A stretch of 64,000 nucleotides of DNA from Pseudomonadales bacterium (GCA_028223755.1 JAOIUY010000008.1:50718-114717), one strand, 5' to 3'. Shown: positions 44,921 to 56,349, numbered from the stretch's first letter. The notes: generated by a model from the letters alone, not told the origin. Numbers and translations are program-made.

Positions 44921-47038
44921 TTAAGATTCAGCCGCTTCTGATCCAGCTTCTGTTGTCTCTTCAAGCTCTTTCATGCTGAGCTTAATGCGACCGCGCTGAT
45001 CAACATCCAGCACTTTCACTTTAACAACTTGGCCTTCTTCAAGTACATCTGTCACTTTCTCAATTCGCTCGCTAGAGATTTGAGAAATATGCAGCAAGCC
45101 ATCTTTACCTGGCAAGATATTAACAAACGCACCAAAATCAACAATGCGCTCTATCTTACCTTCGTAGATAGCACCAACTTCAGCTTCAGCAGTAATACCT
45201 TCTACAATGGCAACCGCCGCATCGCGTGAAGCTTTGTCTTTACCGTAGATGCGAATAGTACCGTCATCATCAATATCAACCGTCGCGCCAGTGTCTTCGG
45301 TAATTGAACGGATAGTTGCACCGCCTTTACCAATAACATCACGAATTTTATCAGTATCAATTTTGAATGCGCTCATGCTTGGCGCGTTTTCTGATAACTC
45401 AGTACGTGCTTCTGCAATCACTTGATTCATTTCAGTAAGAATATGCAAACGTGCTGCTAACGCTTGGTTAAGCGCAATTTCCATAATCTCTTCGTTAATG
45501 CCTTCAATTTTGATATCCATTTGCAATGCAGTGATACCGTTAGATGAACCGGCCACTTTAAAGTCCATATCACCAAGGTGATCTTCATCACCTAAGATAT
45601 CAGTCAATACTGCAAACTTTTCGCCTTCTTTAACAAGACCCATTGCAATACCTGCAATGGGAGCTTTTAAAGGTACGCCAGCATCCATCATCGCCAAGCT
45701 GCTACCGCAAACCGAAGCCATTGATGAAGAACCGTTAGATTCTGTAATCTCAGAAACAACACGCACTGTGTAAGGGAAAGACTCAGCATCAGGCATCATG
45801 GCTAATACGCCACGCTTAGCTAAACGACCGTGACCAATTTCACGACGGCCAACAGGACCAACACGGCCCGCTTCGCCTACCGAGTATGAAGGGAAGTTAT
45901 AATGGAATAAGAAGTTATCTTTATAACTGCCTTCCAATGCATCGATAATTTGTGAATCGCGAACTGAACCTAAAGTGGTTACCACTAAAGCCTGAGTTTC
46001 GCCGCGAGTAAACAATGCCGAACCGTGTGCTTTTGGCAATACGCCAACCTGCATTGACAATGGACGAACCGTTTTAGTATCACGACCATCAATACGCGGC
46101 TCATGATTAACAATACGCTCACGAACAATTTGTTTTTCGATTTTCGAAAACAACTCACGAACAGTATCAGAACTTGTATCGCTATCTTCACCAGCAAACT
46201 GCTCTACCGCACGATCGCGTATAGTGCCAACTTGCTCGTAACGATCTGCTTTTTCAGTAATCTGATAAGCTGTACCAAGGTCAGCACTTACCGCTGCACT
46301 AAGACCACTATAAAGATCTTGATCAATAGCAGGTGCAGTCCAATCCCAAATCGGTTTAGCCGCATCAGCTGCTAATGATTTAACCGCTTCGATAACTACT
46401 TGCATTTCTTGATGCGCAAATAAAACCGCACCTAGCATAGTATCTTCACTTAATTCTTTTGCTTCTGACTCAACCATTAATACTGCATCGGCAGTACCGG
46501 CAACAACCATGTTAAGTTCAGATGTTTCTAATGTTGAGTAAGTTGGGTTTAATAAATACCCTTCTTCTTCGGTATAGCCAACGCGTGCGCCGCCAATAGG
46601 ACCATTAAATGGAACACCCGAAATAGATAGCGCCGCCGAAGTACCAATCATTGCTGGAATATCTGGATCAATATCATCTTGAGCCGATACAACCATACAA
46701 ATAACTTGTACTTCATTCTTAAAACCATTGGGGAACAATGGACGAATCGGTCTATCGATTAAACGTGAAGTTAGCGTTTCTTTTTCAGAAGGACGCGCTT
46801 CGCGCTTAAAGAAACCGCCAGGTATTTTACCGGCAGCGTATGTTTTTTCTGTGTAGTGCACAGACAATGGGAAAAAATCTTGCCCAGGTTTTGCCTTTTT
46901 GGCGCCAACGACAGTACAAAGCACAACAGTTTCATCCATTGTGACTAAAACAGCACCCGATGCTTGACGAGCCACTCGACCTGTTTCTAAAGTAACCGTG
47001 TGATTACCGTATTGAAATTGTTTAATTACCGGATTCAC
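44921..47038 (-). CDS. pnp: Polynucleotide phosphorylase
   Basis: A 705-residue 3'-5' phosphorolytic exoribonuclease and degradosome component. Two RNase PH domains are visible (N-terminal [21 protein letters not shown]; second near [14 protein letters not shown]), then a KH domain ([21 protein letters not shown]) and an S1 domain ([20 protein letters not shown]). I chose GTG at 47038 instead of the longer frame (47056): GGAGGA sits eight bases upstream of it and the protein then begins [11 protein letters not shown] as in relatives. The last gene of the operon, with a long hairpin in its leader. Confidence 0.96.
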   Translation of the reverse strand: MNPVIKQFQYGNHTVTLETGRVARQASGAVLVTMDETVVLCTVVGAKKAKPGQDFFPLSVHYTEKTYAAGKIPGGFFKREARPSEKETLTSRLIDRPIRPLFPNGFKNEVQVICMVVSAQDDIDPDIPAMIGTSAALSISGVPFNGPIGGARVGYTEEEGYLLNPTYSTLETSELNMVVAGTADAVLMVESEAKELSEDTMLGAVLFAHQEMQVVIEAVKSLAADAAKPIWDWTAPAIDQDLYSGLSAAVSADLGTAYQITEKADRYEQVGTIRDRAVEQFAGEDSDTSSDTVRELFSKIEKQIVRERIVNHEPRIDGRDTKTVRPLSMQVGVLPKAHGSALFTRGETQALVVTTLGSVRDSQIIDALEGSYKDNFLFHYNFPSYSVGEAGRVGPVGRREIGHGRLAKRGVLAMMPDAESFPYTVRVVSEITESNGSSSMASVCGSSLAMMDAGVPLKAPIAGIAMGLVKEGEKFAVLTDILGDEDHLGDMDFKVAGSSNGITALQMDIKIEGINEEIMEIALNQALAARLHILTEMNQVIAEARTELSENAPSMSAFKIDTDKIRDVIGKGGATIRSITEDTGATVDIDDDGTIRIYGKDKASRDAAVAIVEGITAEAEVGAIYEGKIERIVDFGAFVNILPGKDGLLHISQISSERIEKVTDVLEEGQVVKVKVLDVDQRGRIKLSMKELEETTEAGSEAAES

Positions 47039-47068
47039 AATAAATCCTCCATCCAATTCTAAAATAAT

Positions 47069-47109
47069 GGAGCCATAGTGTTAGCGCTCAATAGCTATCA
47101 CTAGGCTCC
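47069..47109 (-). promoter_or_regulatory. Long hairpin in the rpsO-pnp spacer (RNase III-type)
   Basis: GGAGCC...GGCTCC arms with inner AGTG/CACT and TAGC/GCTA pairing make a 41-nt stem-loop 31 bases upstream of the pnp start. In E. coli an RNase III-cut hairpin at this spot mediates PNPase autoregulation; the same is likely here. Confidence 0.75.
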
Positions 47110-47136
47110 GACAATAATGCCTTAACTCAAATCGAA

Positions 47137-47406
47137 TTAACGACGTAAGCCTAAACGCTGAATTAATTCTGCGTATCGAGCCGCATCTGTGCTCTTTAAA
47201 TAGTCCAACAATTTTCTTCGCTGATTAACCATGCGAATAAGACCACGACGTGAATGGTGATCTTTTTTATGGTCGCCGAAATGTTCCTGCAATTTATTAA
47301 TATTTGCAGTTAACAACGCCACTTGTACTTCTGATGAGCCTGTATCGCTTTCGTCACGTTGATAGTCTTTAACGATACCTGCTTTTTCTACTGCGCTTAA
47401 TGCCAT
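47137..47406 (-). CDS. rpsO: 30S ribosomal protein S15
   Basis: An 89-residue primary 16S rRNA-binding protein. It has the family sequence throughout, for example [44 protein letters not shown] and the C-terminal [12 protein letters not shown]. It lies 88 bp downstream of truB and upstream of pnp, the universal gammaproteobacterial order. S15 represses its own translation in E. coli via a leader pseudoknot; I cannot verify that here. Confidence 0.98.
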   Translation of the reverse strand: MALSAVEKAGIVKDYQRDESDTGSSEVQVALLTANINKLQEHFGDHKKDHHSRRGLIRMVNQRRKLLDYLKSTDAARYAELIQRLGLRR

Positions 47407-47494
47407 GATTCTATTCCTCTAAAATGTGCAATAAATTTGAGTGGCCTGTCCGTGCACATTTACAGACAGGTCAATATAAAAAATCTAAAAAAAA

Positions 47495-48427
47495 TTAAAC
47501 AACCAAGCGTTTTGGCGCGACTAATCCATCATCGTTGATTTCGCCAATACCAATAAACTCGCCTGACTCCAAAATTAACTTAACGATTCCATTCAGCGGC
47601 GCACCTGACACCTGAACTGGCTGCCCCCTACGCACATAAAACCCGCTAGACTCATCCAATGTCACCATTGGAATATGTGATAAAGCGTAATCTAACGGCT
47701 TTAATAACTTATCCATTTCTTCAAACTGATCGTCTTGCTTTAACTCGCGCAAAGTCTCAATCGATATTGCTTCAGGCTCTACAAAAGGTCCTGACTGCAC
47801 GCGACGTAATGCGGCAACATAGGCACCTACACCTAATTTATCGCCTAAGTCCGACGCCACGGCACGGATATAAGTTCCTTTGCTTACACTTAACAAAACA
47901 TCTATTTCAATTTCAGGCCGCTGCGTACCAAAACTACGAAACGCTGTCATCTCAATATGATCGATCCGAATATCACGACTCGGACGCTCAACCTCTTCAC
48001 CTTTACGCGCCAATTTATAAAGCCGCTCGCCTTTATGCTTTAACGCGGAATACATTGGCGGTATCTGTTGTTGTTCACCTTTAAATGACAACAACATCTC
48101 TAATACTTGCTGCTCAGTCAACGATGACGCATCAGCGACGGGTGTAATCTCACCATCAGCATCATCTGTTGTACTTTTAGCGCCTAGCACAAAGGTACTG
48201 GTGTAAGTTTTATCCGCGTCTAATAAAAATTGCGAAAACTTTGTTGCCTCGCCAAAACACAATGGCAATACACCGGTAGCTAGCGGATCAAGACTGCCCG
48301 TATGGCCAGCCTTAGCTGCAAAAAATAGCCGCTTACATTCTTGCAAAGCACCATTTGAGCTTACACCTAACGGCTTATCGAGAACTAAAATACCGTTCAC
48401 TAATCGTCCGCGTCTCGTTCTTCCCAC
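47495..48427 (-). CDS. truB: tRNA pseudouridine-55 synthase
   Basis: A 310-residue enzyme making pseudouridine in the T loop of tRNAs. GILVLDKPLGVSSNGALQ opens the fold; AGHTGSLDPLATGVLPLCFG contains the catalytic Asp; VSKGTYIRAVASDLG is motif III. A C-terminal PUA-like part follows. It starts with GTG (MGRTRRGR) and lies 68 bp after rbfA. Confidence 0.96.
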   Translation of the reverse strand: MGRTRRGRLVNGILVLDKPLGVSSNGALQECKRLFFAAKAGHTGSLDPLATGVLPLCFGEATKFSQFLLDADKTYTSTFVLGAKSTTDDADGEITPVADASSLTEQQVLEMLLSFKGEQQQIPPMYSALKHKGERLYKLARKGEEVERPSRDIRIDHIEMTAFRSFGTQRPEIEIDVLLSVSKGTYIRAVASDLGDKLGVGAYVAALRRVQSGPFVEPEAISIETLRELKQDDQFEEMDKLLKPLDYALSHIPMVTLDESSGFYVRRGQPVQVSGAPLNGIVKLILESGEFIGIGEINDDGLVAPKRLVV

Positions 48428-48495
48428 TCAAACTGCCCTACAATTTCCAATAAACTGACAACAACAATGCACGCTGTGATCTATCACCATACAGC

Positions 48496-48861
48496 CTAAG
48501 ATTTATCACCATATAAGGCGCGACCAATCAGGTTTGATAAATGCTCACCAGTGCGAACACTTTCATCAAAATAAAATTTTAACTTAGGTGTAGACCGCAT
48601 CGTATGCTGAGCCGCTATCTGACTACGAATAAAACCCGCAGCACCATTTAATACTTCAATCGCTTCCTTCGCATCTTCCGCCGTTTCTTTCTCAAGAAAA
48701 GTGACGTAAATTTTTGCGTTGGACATATCACGACTCACCACTACCGCGTTTACATTCGGATGAGAGACTCGAGGGTCTCGCAACTCTTTCTGCAACAGTG
48801 ATGCAACTTCACGTTTGATAAAATCAGCGACACGTTCCGAGCGACTATACTCTTTTGGCAT
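48496..48861 (-). CDS. rbfA: 30S ribosome-binding factor A
   Basis: A 121-residue KH-type maturation factor for the 16S 5' domain. RSERVADFIKREVASLLQKELRDPRV at the start, then ISP-like SNAKIYVTFLEKE, and a C-terminal TPKLKFYFDESVRTGEHLSNLI are typical. Position between infB and truB is conserved. Confidence 0.96.
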   Translation of the reverse strand: MPKEYSRSERVADFIKREVASLLQKELRDPRVSHPNVNAVVVSRDMSNAKIYVTFLEKETAEDAKEAIEVLNGAAGFIRSQIAAQHTMRSTPKLKFYFDESVRTGEHLSNLIGRALYGDKS

Positions 48862-48914
48862 AACGCCCTCTTAAATTACACATGCTGAATTATTATTCAT
48901 CAACGCAAGCAAGC

Positions 48915-51599
48915 TTATAAACTTCTTGCGACCTCATGCATATCAAATACTTCAATTTTATCGCCCGCTTTCACGTCGGTATAATCTTTAACGCCGATAC
49001 CACACTCAGTACCACTTCGCACTTCACTGACATCATCTTTAAAGCGACGCAGTGAATCGAGTTCACCTTCATGTATCACAACGTTATCGCGCAATACGCG
49101 AATAGGCTTGTTGCGTGAAACCGAACCTTCAACAACCATACAACCTGCAACCAAACCAAATTTAGGCGACTTAAAGACATCGCGCACTTCGGCAGTACCC
49201 AAAATTTCTTCTCGCATTTCTGGCGGCAACATACCTGAAAGCGCATCTTTCACATCATCAAGTAGGTTGTAGATAATACTGTAGTAGCGAATTTCTAATG
49301 ATTCTTTCTCTGCTGACTTTCTCGCCGTTGCATCAGCGCGGACGTTAAAGCCAAAGATAACTGAACTGGTTGTTGCAGCAAGATTCACATCGGCTTCGGC
49401 AATAGCACCAACACCGCTTGAAACTACATTCACTTCAACTTCATCATTACCAATTTCTTGCAGCGCAGAAATAATCGCTTCTATCGAACCGCGTACATCC
49501 GCTTTAACAACAACGTTAAGCGTTTTCTTTTGGTCCGATTCAAAGCTAGCAAAAATATTATCTAAGTTAGCTTTCTGTTGACGAGAGAATTTAACTTCAC
49601 GTTCTTTTTCACGGCGAACATCGACAACTTCACGCGCTTTACGCTCATCTTTTACAACTAATAAATCATCACCTGCATTTGGCGTACCGTCTAAACCTAA
49701 AATCTCTACTGGAATAGAAGGGCCAGCCACTTCAATTAACGCGCCGCGCTCATCGGTCATATTTCTTACACGACCAAACTGCATACCCGCCAGCACATAA
49801 TCACCATTCTTCAGCGTTCCTTCTTGTACTAATACTGAAGCAATATTACCGCGGCCTTTATCAAGTCGAGACTCGATAACAACACCTTTCGCTGGCACAT
49901 CAACTGGCGCAGTAAGCTCTAACATTTCTGCTTGCAGCGATAATGCATCTAACAGTTTATCAATGCCTTCACCGGTGTGAGCTGATAGAGGAATAAACTG
50001 CGTATCGCCGCCCCACTCTTCAGGCACAACTTCTTGGGCAACTAATTCATTTTTAACGCGTTCAAGATCTGCGCCTTCTTTATCAATCTTATTAATAGCT
50101 ACAACCAATGGCACTTGTGCAGCCTGAGCATGCTGAATAGCTTCAATAGTTTGCGGCATAACCCCATCATCAGAAGCAACCACCAATACAACAATATCAG
50201 TACACTTTGCACCACGCGCACGCATAGCAGTAAATGCCGCGTGACCAGGTGTATCAAGAAAACTAATAACGCCGTTGCTCGTTTCAACATGGTAAGCACC
50301 GATATGCTGGGTAATACCACCGGCTTCACCACTCGCAACACGCGACTCACGAATATAATCAAGCAACGATGTTTTACCGTGATCGACGTGACCCATAACC
50401 GTTACAACAGGAGGTCGTGATTCTTGACCGCCTTCTTCATCAGCTAACTGATCCGTCAACGCAGCAATCAATGAGCTCTCTACTTCGTCTGCACTCACCA
50501 AACGGTAAGAGTGACCTAACTCTTCAACTAACAAAACGGCAGTCTCTTGATCAATCGCCTGATTAATCGTCGACATTACGCCTAACTTCATTAACTCTTT
50601 AATTAAAACATTCGCTTTAATCGCCATCTGCTGCGCTAATTCACTCACCGTAATCGATTCGGTAATAGCAACTTCATGGACAATACGTTCGGTTGGCTGC
50701 TGGAAGCCTTGACGACTATGAGCCTGTAAAACTTTTTTGCTGCCCATACTAACGAAAGAAGGATTATCTTCAGGCATAAACTCATCAACTCTTACATGAT
50801 GACCGCGATTTTTACCGCGCTGCTTAGCCGTTTTCTTACCTTTATTAGCTTTTCTACGAGGCTCGTCTTCATCTTGCGTCGTTGGTGCCGCTTTAAAATG
50901 CTTAGGTGCAGCAGCAGGTTTATCTTTTGCCGTTTTTGCAGCTTCTTTCTTAGAAATTTCTTCAGCCTTCAATCGAGCAGCTTCTTCTGCCTTTGCTCGA
51001 ATCGCAGCACTTCGACGCTCTTTATCTACCGACTCTTGCTCTTTACGTTTAGTCGCTGCTCGCTGTCGTAATTCTTCAGCATCAAAGGGATCAACACGTC
51101 GCGCTGGCGCAGCTTCTTCTGTCGCCACAACTTCTTCGGCAACGTCCCCAGCAGTAGCTTCAACTTCAACCGCAGACTCTTCAGCAACCGCCAAGTCATC
51201 TACTGTTTCAGTACCTACATCAACGTTTTCTTCAACTGGGTCAATAACGGGTAACTCTTCAACTTCAGCAACCGCTTCAGGTAATTCTTCAACCGCTGTC
51301 TCATCACGCTTAACGTATGTGCGCTTTTTACGCACCTCAACGGATACCGTTTTTCGACCTTGCGAACCTGTCGCCTTAACGGTCCCTAAAGTCTTACGCT
51401 TTAGAGTGATTCGTTTAGGCGCAGCCGTGCTCGCACCATGACTACTTTTCAAGTGCGCAAGCAATTTCTGCTTATCTTCGTCAGAGACGGGTTGATCTGC
51501 AGTTTTGTGATCGAGGCCAGCTTCTTTCATTTGCGATAGCAAACGATCGACTGAAGCACCTACTGTTTTAGCGAGTTGACTAACTGTCACTTCCGCCAT
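48915..51599 (-). CDS. infB: Translation initiation factor IF-2
   Basis: An 894-residue GTPase that brings initiator tRNA to the ribosome. It begins with an IF2_N domain ([19 protein letters not shown]), followed by a long charged region (about 60-270, Glu/Ala/Lys-rich). A second IF2_N domain starts near 310. The G domain starts [20 protein letters not shown] near 400, with NKID and the C-terminal C1/C2 domains complete. A GGGGG ribosome site precedes the ATG. It follows nusA by 36 bp. Shorter in-frame initiation (IF2-2 type) is possible but not obvious. Confidence 0.97.
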   Translation of the reverse strand: MAEVTVSQLAKTVGASVDRLLSQMKEAGLDHKTADQPVSDEDKQKLLAHLKSSHGASTAAPKRITLKRKTLGTVKATGSQGRKTVSVEVRKKRTYVKRDETAVEELPEAVAEVEELPVIDPVEENVDVGTETVDDLAVAEESAVEVEATAGDVAEEVVATEEAAPARRVDPFDAEELRQRAATKRKEQESVDKERRSAAIRAKAEEAARLKAEEISKKEAAKTAKDKPAAAPKHFKAAPTTQDEDEPRRKANKGKKTAKQRGKNRGHHVRVDEFMPEDNPSFVSMGSKKVLQAHSRQGFQQPTERIVHEVAITESITVSELAQQMAIKANVLIKELMKLGVMSTINQAIDQETAVLLVEELGHSYRLVSADEVESSLIAALTDQLADEEGGQESRPPVVTVMGHVDHGKTSLLDYIRESRVASGEAGGITQHIGAYHVETSNGVISFLDTPGHAAFTAMRARGAKCTDIVVLVVASDDGVMPQTIEAIQHAQAAQVPLVVAINKIDKEGADLERVKNELVAQEVVPEEWGGDTQFIPLSAHTGEGIDKLLDALSLQAEMLELTAPVDVPAKGVVIESRLDKGRGNIASVLVQEGTLKNGDYVLAGMQFGRVRNMTDERGALIEVAGPSIPVEILGLDGTPNAGDDLLVVKDERKAREVVDVRREKEREVKFSRQQKANLDNIFASFESDQKKTLNVVVKADVRGSIEAIISALQEIGNDEVEVNVVSSGVGAIAEADVNLAATTSSVIFGFNVRADATARKSAEKESLEIRYYSIIYNLLDDVKDALSGMLPPEMREEILGTAEVRDVFKSPKFGLVAGCMVVEGSVSRNKPIRVLRDNVVIHEGELDSLRRFKDDVSEVRSGTECGIGVKDYTDVKAGDKIEVFDMHEVARSL

Positions 51600-51635
51600 G
51601 TATTCCCCCTAGTACAATTAATCGGTTGACGACAC

Positions 51636-53132
51636 TTATTCAGCAGCGTCGGCAAACCATGGCGCGCGGGCTGTCATTATCAGCTCACCGGCACGCGCCG
51701 CATCTAAATCTTCAATACCTAACAAGTCTTCTACCGCTTGCTCGGCTAAGTCTTCCATTGTGACAATACCTTTACTCGCCAACACAAATGCTAGATGACG
51801 ATCCATCCCATCCATAGTTAACAAGTCTTCAGCAGGTTCACTACCTTCTAACACTTCTTCAGAGGCGATAGCTTGAGTCAGTAACGCATCTTTGGCACGC
51901 GCACGTAACTCTTCGGCAATCTCTTCGTCAAAGCCTTCGATATTTACCATCTCTTCTAATGGCACGTAAGCGACTTCTTCTAAGCTAGTAAAGCCTTCTT
52001 CAACCAACACCAACGAAACATCTTCATCAATGTCTAAAGCTTTCACGAAGATATCAACAAGTCGCCCTGCTTCTTCTTCATTTTTAGCAACTGCTTCTTC
52101 TGAACTCATTACGTTAATTGTCCAGCCAGTTAACTGCGCTGCCAATCTAACGTTTTGTCCGTTGCGGCCAATAGCCTGCGCAAGATTTTCTTCGTCTACG
52201 GCAACATCCATAGAGTGAGAATCTTCATCGACAATAATCGATTCAACTTCTGCTGGCGATAAAGCATTAATCGCCATTTGCGCAGGGTTGTCATCCCATA
52301 AAATAATATCAACACGCTCGTTAGCTAATTCACCCGATACTGCCTGCACACGTGAACCACGCATACCAACGCAAGCACCAACAGGATCGATGCGACCGTC
52401 ATTGGTTTTTACTGCAATCTTTGCACGTAAACCTGGGTCACGAGCTGCCGCACGAATTTCAATAACTTCTTCTGAAATTTCTGGCACTTCGATAGAAAAT
52501 AATTCAATTAGCATTTCGTTACAGGCACGACTTAATGCTAACTGCGGACCTCGAATATCATCACGAATTTCAGTGAGGATAGCGCGTACACGATCACCTA
52601 CACGAAACGCTTCGCGACCGACTAAAGCATCACGACTCATCAAACCTTCGGCGTTACTACCTAAGTCAACAATAACCGCTTCGCGGGTTACCTTTTTAAC
52701 GGTACCGCTAATTAACTCACCTATACGGTCACGGTAAGCATCGACGACTTTTGCGCGCTCGGCTTCACGTACACGCTGAACAATAACTTGCTTAGCCGTT
52801 TGGGCAGCAATACGGCCAAACTCAATGTTCTCGACCTGCTCACGATAAATATCACCAATTTTCAGCGCGCTATCTTTTTCGGCAGCTTCTTCGGTGGTTA
52901 ACTCTGTACCCAAAATGGATAGATGATCATCAGGCATTACTGTCCAACGACGAAACGTGACGTAGTCGCCAGACTCGCGATCAATAATGACCTCGATTTC
53001 TGACTCTTCTTCGTAACGTTTTTTTGTCGCTGTCGACAAAGCCATTTCAATCGCTTCAAATATAATTTCACGATCGACACCTTTCTCGGCAGATACTGCA
53101 TCTGCTACAAGCAAAATCTCTTTATTAATCAT
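51636..53132 (-). CDS. nusA: Transcription termination/antitermination factor NusA
   Basis: A 498-residue RNA polymerase factor with the full gammaproteobacterial layout: N-terminal polymerase-binding domain ([18 protein letters not shown]), S1 domain near 135-200 ([18 protein letters not shown]), two KH domains ([15 protein letters not shown] and [14 protein letters not shown]), and two acidic repeats at the C-terminus (about 360-490). It lies 69 bp after rimP. Confidence 0.97.
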   Translation of the reverse strand: MINKEILLVADAVSAEKGVDREIIFEAIEMALSTATKKRYEEESEIEVIIDRESGDYVTFRRWTVMPDDHLSILGTELTTEEAAEKDSALKIGDIYREQVENIEFGRIAAQTAKQVIVQRVREAERAKVVDAYRDRIGELISGTVKKVTREAVIVDLGSNAEGLMSRDALVGREAFRVGDRVRAILTEIRDDIRGPQLALSRACNEMLIELFSIEVPEISEEVIEIRAAARDPGLRAKIAVKTNDGRIDPVGACVGMRGSRVQAVSGELANERVDIILWDDNPAQMAINALSPAEVESIIVDEDSHSMDVAVDEENLAQAIGRNGQNVRLAAQLTGWTINVMSSEEAVAKNEEEAGRLVDIFVKALDIDEDVSLVLVEEGFTSLEEVAYVPLEEMVNIEGFDEEIAEELRARAKDALLTQAIASEEVLEGSEPAEDLLTMDGMDRHLAFVLASKGIVTMEDLAEQAVEDLLGIEDLDAARAGELIMTARAPWFADAAE

Positions 53133-53201
53133 TTGCCGTTACCACTCCTAAAATCGAATTAAACATTTCTATTACCCGATACTTATCAATAAAAATAAAC
53201 A

Positions 53202-53672
53202 TTATTCAAACTGTGGAATCATGCTGCCTTTTTCAATCGCTTCAAAAGGCAAAGCATATTCATCTTCACCATTGCGAATAAGCACTTCATCATTCTCAAC
53301 ACCTGCAAGCAGTCCTTTAAACTGCTTGCGACCTTCAAAAGCAAAACGTAATTTCACCTTGACGAAAAAACCACTGTGTCGCGCATACTGATCTAAAGTA
53401 AAAAACGGTCTCGACATACCTGGCGAAGATACCTCTAAACGATACTCACTGCGTATCGGATCTTCAACATCTAACAACAGCGATAGCTGTCGGCTTACCT
53501 GTGCGCAATCATCCACACTGATACCGTTAGGCGACTCAATAAAAACTCTTAGCAGTGCCGAACCCGACTGCGTTTGATATTCCAGTCCCCAAAACTCGAA
53601 ACCCATATCAACAACGGTCGGCGCAATTAATTCTTGTATCTGTGCGGTACTTGCTGCCAAGTGTATTCCCAC
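53202..53672 (-). CDS. rimP: Ribosome maturation factor RimP
   Basis: A 156-residue 30S assembly factor. GFEFWGLEYQTQSGSALLRVFIES and the DVEDPIRSEYRLEVSSPGMSRPF block are diagnostic. The frame starts with GTG at 53672; a TTG at 53660, preceded by a GGGA ribosome-site-like stretch, would give MAASTAQIQEL and is an equally good start. It is the first gene of the rimP-nusA-infB-rbfA-truB-rpsO-pnp operon and is preceded by a leader of about 380 nt with two terminator-like hairpins. Confidence 0.93.
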   Translation of the reverse strand: MGIHLAASTAQIQELIAPTVVDMGFEFWGLEYQTQSGSALLRVFIESPNGISVDDCAQVSRQLSLLLDVEDPIRSEYRLEVSSPGMSRPFFTLDQYARHSGFFVKVKLRFAFEGRKQFKGLLAGVENDEVLIRNGEDEYALPFEAIEKGSMIPQFE

Positions 53673-53751
53673 TTATTTATTACTTTAGATTTATCACTTT
53701 AAATCTAACGTTTAAAAACAGGCGCAAACTCAATCAACCATTAGCTAGACG

Positions 53752-53782
53752 CCAAAAACAAAAAATGGGCACAAGGCCCATT
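53752..53782 (-). terminator. Leader hairpin 2 upstream of rimP, terminator-like
   Basis: On the minus strand: AATGGGC / GCCCATT stem with five-base loop, followed by TTTTGTTTTTGG. It lies about 80 bp before rimP, within its leader, so it would act as an attenuator rather than an operon end. Confidence 0.6.
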
Positions 53783-53829
53783 CCAATTACCAGCACGGAG
53801 GAGTATTCACCAACTGTGCTCGCAATAAT

Positions 53830-53855
53830 AAAAAGCCCCTTATTAGGGGCTTTTT
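53830..53855. terminator. Leader hairpin 1 upstream of rimP, strong terminator
   Basis: AAAAAGCCCCT / AGGGGCTTTTT, an 11-pair stem with four-base loop and T runs on both strands. On the minus strand it lies downstream of the TTGACC/TATAAT promoter, so it ends a short transcript or attenuates rimP. Confidence 0.85.
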
Positions 53856-54060
53856 GATAATCTGTATCGGTTGGCTAACCGTTCAGTGGGCAACGACTTT
53901 CAGCACGCTTAATCAATCGTTAGACATAAGCATTACTGAAACTTCCCACCACAATATCTATTAAGAACAACATAACAGATAAAGACCAGAAACAAAGATC
54001 GGACCGGAATGCAGCTGTTAGCTTCAACAGCGAGGTCAGACCCCCTAAATTCAGGCGGGC

Positions 54061-54089
54061 ATTATAGAGAGAGCGCCTTCTAGGGTCAA
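54061..54089 (-). promoter_or_regulatory. Strong sigma-70 promoter for the rimP operon
   Basis: On the minus strand TTGACC (54089-54084), a 17-bp spacer and a perfect TATAAT (54066-54061) followed by a G+C-rich GCCCGCC discriminator, as in stable-RNA and stringently controlled promoters. Start is predicted near 54054, giving a leader of about 380 nt before rimP. This gap (53673-54285) holds no tRNA-Met, unlike the corresponding place in Pseudomonas. Confidence 0.75.
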
Positions 54090-54244
54090 GGAAAAGGCCA
54101 ATAAGACGAATCCATTAAAAGCAGCACAATCTGTATGAATAATAACCAGATCGGCTCATAAAGCCTCCCTAAATCATTAATCGTGAATTTGGACAAACAT
54201 CCCTCTCTAGCGCAGGCCATACGGTAGTTTTAATCAAAAAAGAT

Positions 54245-54256
54245 ATGTTGTAACAT
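54245..54256 (+). promoter_or_regulatory. Zur-like palindrome upstream of the COG0523 gene
   Basis: ATGTTGTAACAT, an imperfect palindrome, lies 30 bp before the start codon. Its right part resembles the TATAACAT half-site of the gammaproteobacterial Zur box, but the spacing is shorter than consensus, so this is suggestive only. Confidence 0.4.
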
Positions 54257-54285
54257 TTTTTTTTGAATCAGGATCAGCAATTATC

Positions 54286-55506
54286 ATGCAAACGCAACCC
54301 AACACCCCTAAAAAGCTCCCCGTGACGGTTCTTTCAGGCTTTCTTGGCGCCGGTAAAACCACCGTCCTAAGCCATATTTTGAACAACCGAGAAGGCAAAA
54401 AAGTCGCCGTTATCGTCAATGATATGAGTGAAATCAACATTGATTCAGCGATTATCCAGAATGAAGTCTCTTTAAACCGCAGTGAAGAAAAGCTTGTGGA
54501 GATGAGCAATGGCTGTATTTGCTGCACTTTGCGTGAAGATTTATTAGAAGAAGTCACTAAACTGGCTCAGGATGGCCGTTTTGATTACCTTGTGATCGAG
54601 TCTACCGGTATTTCAGAGCCACTGCCTGTGGCGGAAACCTTTACTTTCGCTGATGAAGATGGGGTTTCGCTTTCTGACGTGGCCGATCTAGATACGATGG
54701 TCACCGTGGTCGATGCGGCAAACTTTCTAAAAGATTATGACGAGGCAAAATACTTACAAGAAGCCGGAGAATCTCTGGGCGAGGAAGATGAGCGCAGTGT
54801 TGCGGATTTACTGGTTGAGCAGATCGAATTTGCCGATGTTATTCTTATAAGCAAAACCGACTTGGCTGAAACCGCTGATATTGAGCGCCTGACGGCCATT
54901 CTTAAGACACTCAATACCCATGCTCAAATCATTCCCATTGCTCAAGGCCATGTCGATATCGACGCTGTACTGAGCACAGGTTTATTTAATTTTGAACGCG
55001 CACAGCAAGCTCCAGGCTGGCTCAAAGAAATGCGTGGTGAGCATGTCCCAGAAACCGAAGAGTATGGCATTGGTAGTTTTAGCTACCTTGCACGCCGGCC
55101 TTTTCACCCGGAAAAGTTTTACCAATTTCTTCACAACACTAAACAATATGGCAAGCTAATCCGCTCTAAGGGTTATTTTTGGTTAGCATCACGTCCTGAA
55201 TTTGCCGGCCAATGGAGCCAAGCTGGAGGCATGGCCCGCTTTGGATTCGCAGGTATGTTTTGGAAGGCGATAGCGAAAGAAAAATGGCCTACGGACGAAG
55301 AGTATCTCGCCTCGATTAAAGAGCAATGGGTTGAGCCCTTTGGCGATATGCGTCAGGAGTTAGTATTTATTGGTCAAGGCTTAGATAAAGCAACTGTTAC
55401 ACGCGCACTTGACGATTGCCTGTTGAGTGAAGAAGAGGTTTTAAAAGGTAAAGCCTACTGGTCAACATTGAGCGACCCTTTTCCTGAGTGGGAGCAAAGT
55501 GCATGA
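54286..55506 (+). CDS. COG0523 (CobW/ZigA-type) zinc-metallochaperone GTPase
   Basis: A 406-residue G3E-family GTPase. It has Walker [10 protein letters not shown] (18-26), the metal-binding CxCC (C77-C79-C80 in [11 protein letters not shown]), [15 protein letters not shown], and SKTDLA in the base-specificity position, with the CobW C-terminal domain (about 290-390). With the DUF1826 gene overlapping downstream and a Zur-like site upstream, it most probably belongs to the zinc-starvation branch that delivers zinc to essential enzymes, not to cobalamin synthesis. The gene reads against the flanking operon and interrupts the usual tRNA-rimP spacing, indicating insertion. Confidence 0.85.
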   Translation: MQTQPNTPKKLPVTVLSGFLGAGKTTVLSHILNNREGKKVAVIVNDMSEINIDSAIIQNEVSLNRSEEKLVEMSNGCICCTLREDLLEEVTKLAQDGRFDYLVIESTGISEPLPVAETFTFADEDGVSLSDVADLDTMVTVVDAANFLKDYDEAKYLQEAGESLGEEDERSVADLLVEQIEFADVILISKTDLAETADIERLTAILKTLNTHAQIIPIAQGHVDIDAVLSTGLFNFERAQQAPGWLKEMRGEHVPETEEYGIGSFSYLARRPFHPEKFYQFLHNTKQYGKLIRSKGYFWLASRPEFAGQWSQAGGMARFGFAGMFWKAIAKEKWPTDEEYLASIKEQWVEPFGDMRQELVFIGQGLDKATVTRALDDCLLSEEEVLKGKAYWSTLSDPFPEWEQSA

Positions 55507-56192
55507 TGTCCGCAAATGTTGCTCAGGCTATTAAGGGTAACCCCCCTGCAGCAATGCCTGCAAAGTTTCGGCGTGCAGCACAAAGCAACGAACCTTCGGT
55601 GCTTACTGATATTTATGAAGAAGAAGCTAATATCATCATTTGGCAGCGCGAATTATCAGAACAGCTCAAAGATTCGGTTAAAGCGTTTTTAGCATCGAAT
55701 CAGAAGTTTCAAACCTCTATGACCGTAACACCAGAAAATGCGCTGGCAAGTATTCGTCAATCGCTAGGTGCTCATGGCTCATCTACATTGAGTGAAAACA
55801 TTGCCGAACTCGTGGATATGTTTTGCTATTTATTTGGTCTTGAGCGAGCAGGTTTGCGGTTAACCATTTTAGATCGAGCCATGTGCCCGAAATTCCATGT
55901 CGATAAAGTCCCTTGCCGCTTGGTCACTACCTATCAAGGTATTGCAACAGAATGGCTACCTCATCAAGAGGTCAACCGAGAGAAGTTGGGCAAAGGAAGT
56001 AAGGGAAAGCCAGATCATCAATCCGGTTTATTTAAAGATGAGTGCCACATCCAACAACTTGGCTGCGGAGATGTCGCCTTATTAAAAGGTGAAAGCTGGG
56101 AAGGGAATGAGGATGCAGGCTTAGTGCATCGTTCGCCCGCCGTATTAACCGGAGAACGTCGCCTGCTATTAACCTTGGACTTTAGTCACTAA
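55503..56192 (+). CDS. DUF1826 domain protein (zinc-starvation partner)
   Basis: A 229-residue protein from the ATG at 55503, which overlaps the GTPase stop codon in an ATGA arrangement (a second ATG follows at once; an in-frame GTG at 55488 is less likely). Features are [10 protein letters not shown], a central [39 protein letters not shown] with conserved Cys and His residues that could bind zinc, and a C-terminal [18 protein letters not shown]. It resembles a 2-oxoglutarate/cupin-like fold. DUF1826 genes often accompany COG0523 GTPases under Zur control. Function unknown. Confidence 0.78.
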   Translation: MMSANVAQAIKGNPPAAMPAKFRRAAQSNEPSVLTDIYEEEANIIIWQRELSEQLKDSVKAFLASNQKFQTSMTVTPENALASIRQSLGAHGSSTLSENIAELVDMFCYLFGLERAGLRLTILDRAMCPKFHVDKVPCRLVTTYQGIATEWLPHQEVNREKLGKGSKGKPDHQSGLFKDECHIQQLGCGDVALLKGESWEGNEDAGLVHRSPAVLTGERRLLLTLDFSH

Positions 56193-56263
56193 ACCTTGTT
56201 TTTGCTTGTTATTACACATTGTTGGCTGACTGTTTTGAGAAGGCTCAAGGAAAACGAAAAGTA

Positions 56264-56349
56264 TGGTGCCGAAGGCGGGACTTGAACCCGCACGAGCATA
56301 GCTCACTACCCCCTCAAGATAGCGTGTCTACCAATTCCACCACTTCGGC
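56264..56349 (-). tRNA. tRNA-Leu (anticodon GAG)
   Basis: The 86-nt minus-strand sequence folds as a cloverleaf with the long variable arm of class II tRNAs. It has a GCCGAAG/CTTCGGC acceptor stem, the anticodon loop TTGAGGG (GAG, reading CUY), a GTTCAAGTC T loop and an encoded CCA end (56264-56266). It lies between secG and the inserted GTPase pair, where Pseudomonas has tRNA-Leu followed by tRNA-Met. Confidence 0.95.

Noticed and set aside
53673..54285. Searched for the tRNA-Met expected upstream of rimP
   Set aside because: No cloverleaf, CAT anticodon loop or T-loop sequence is present on either strand.
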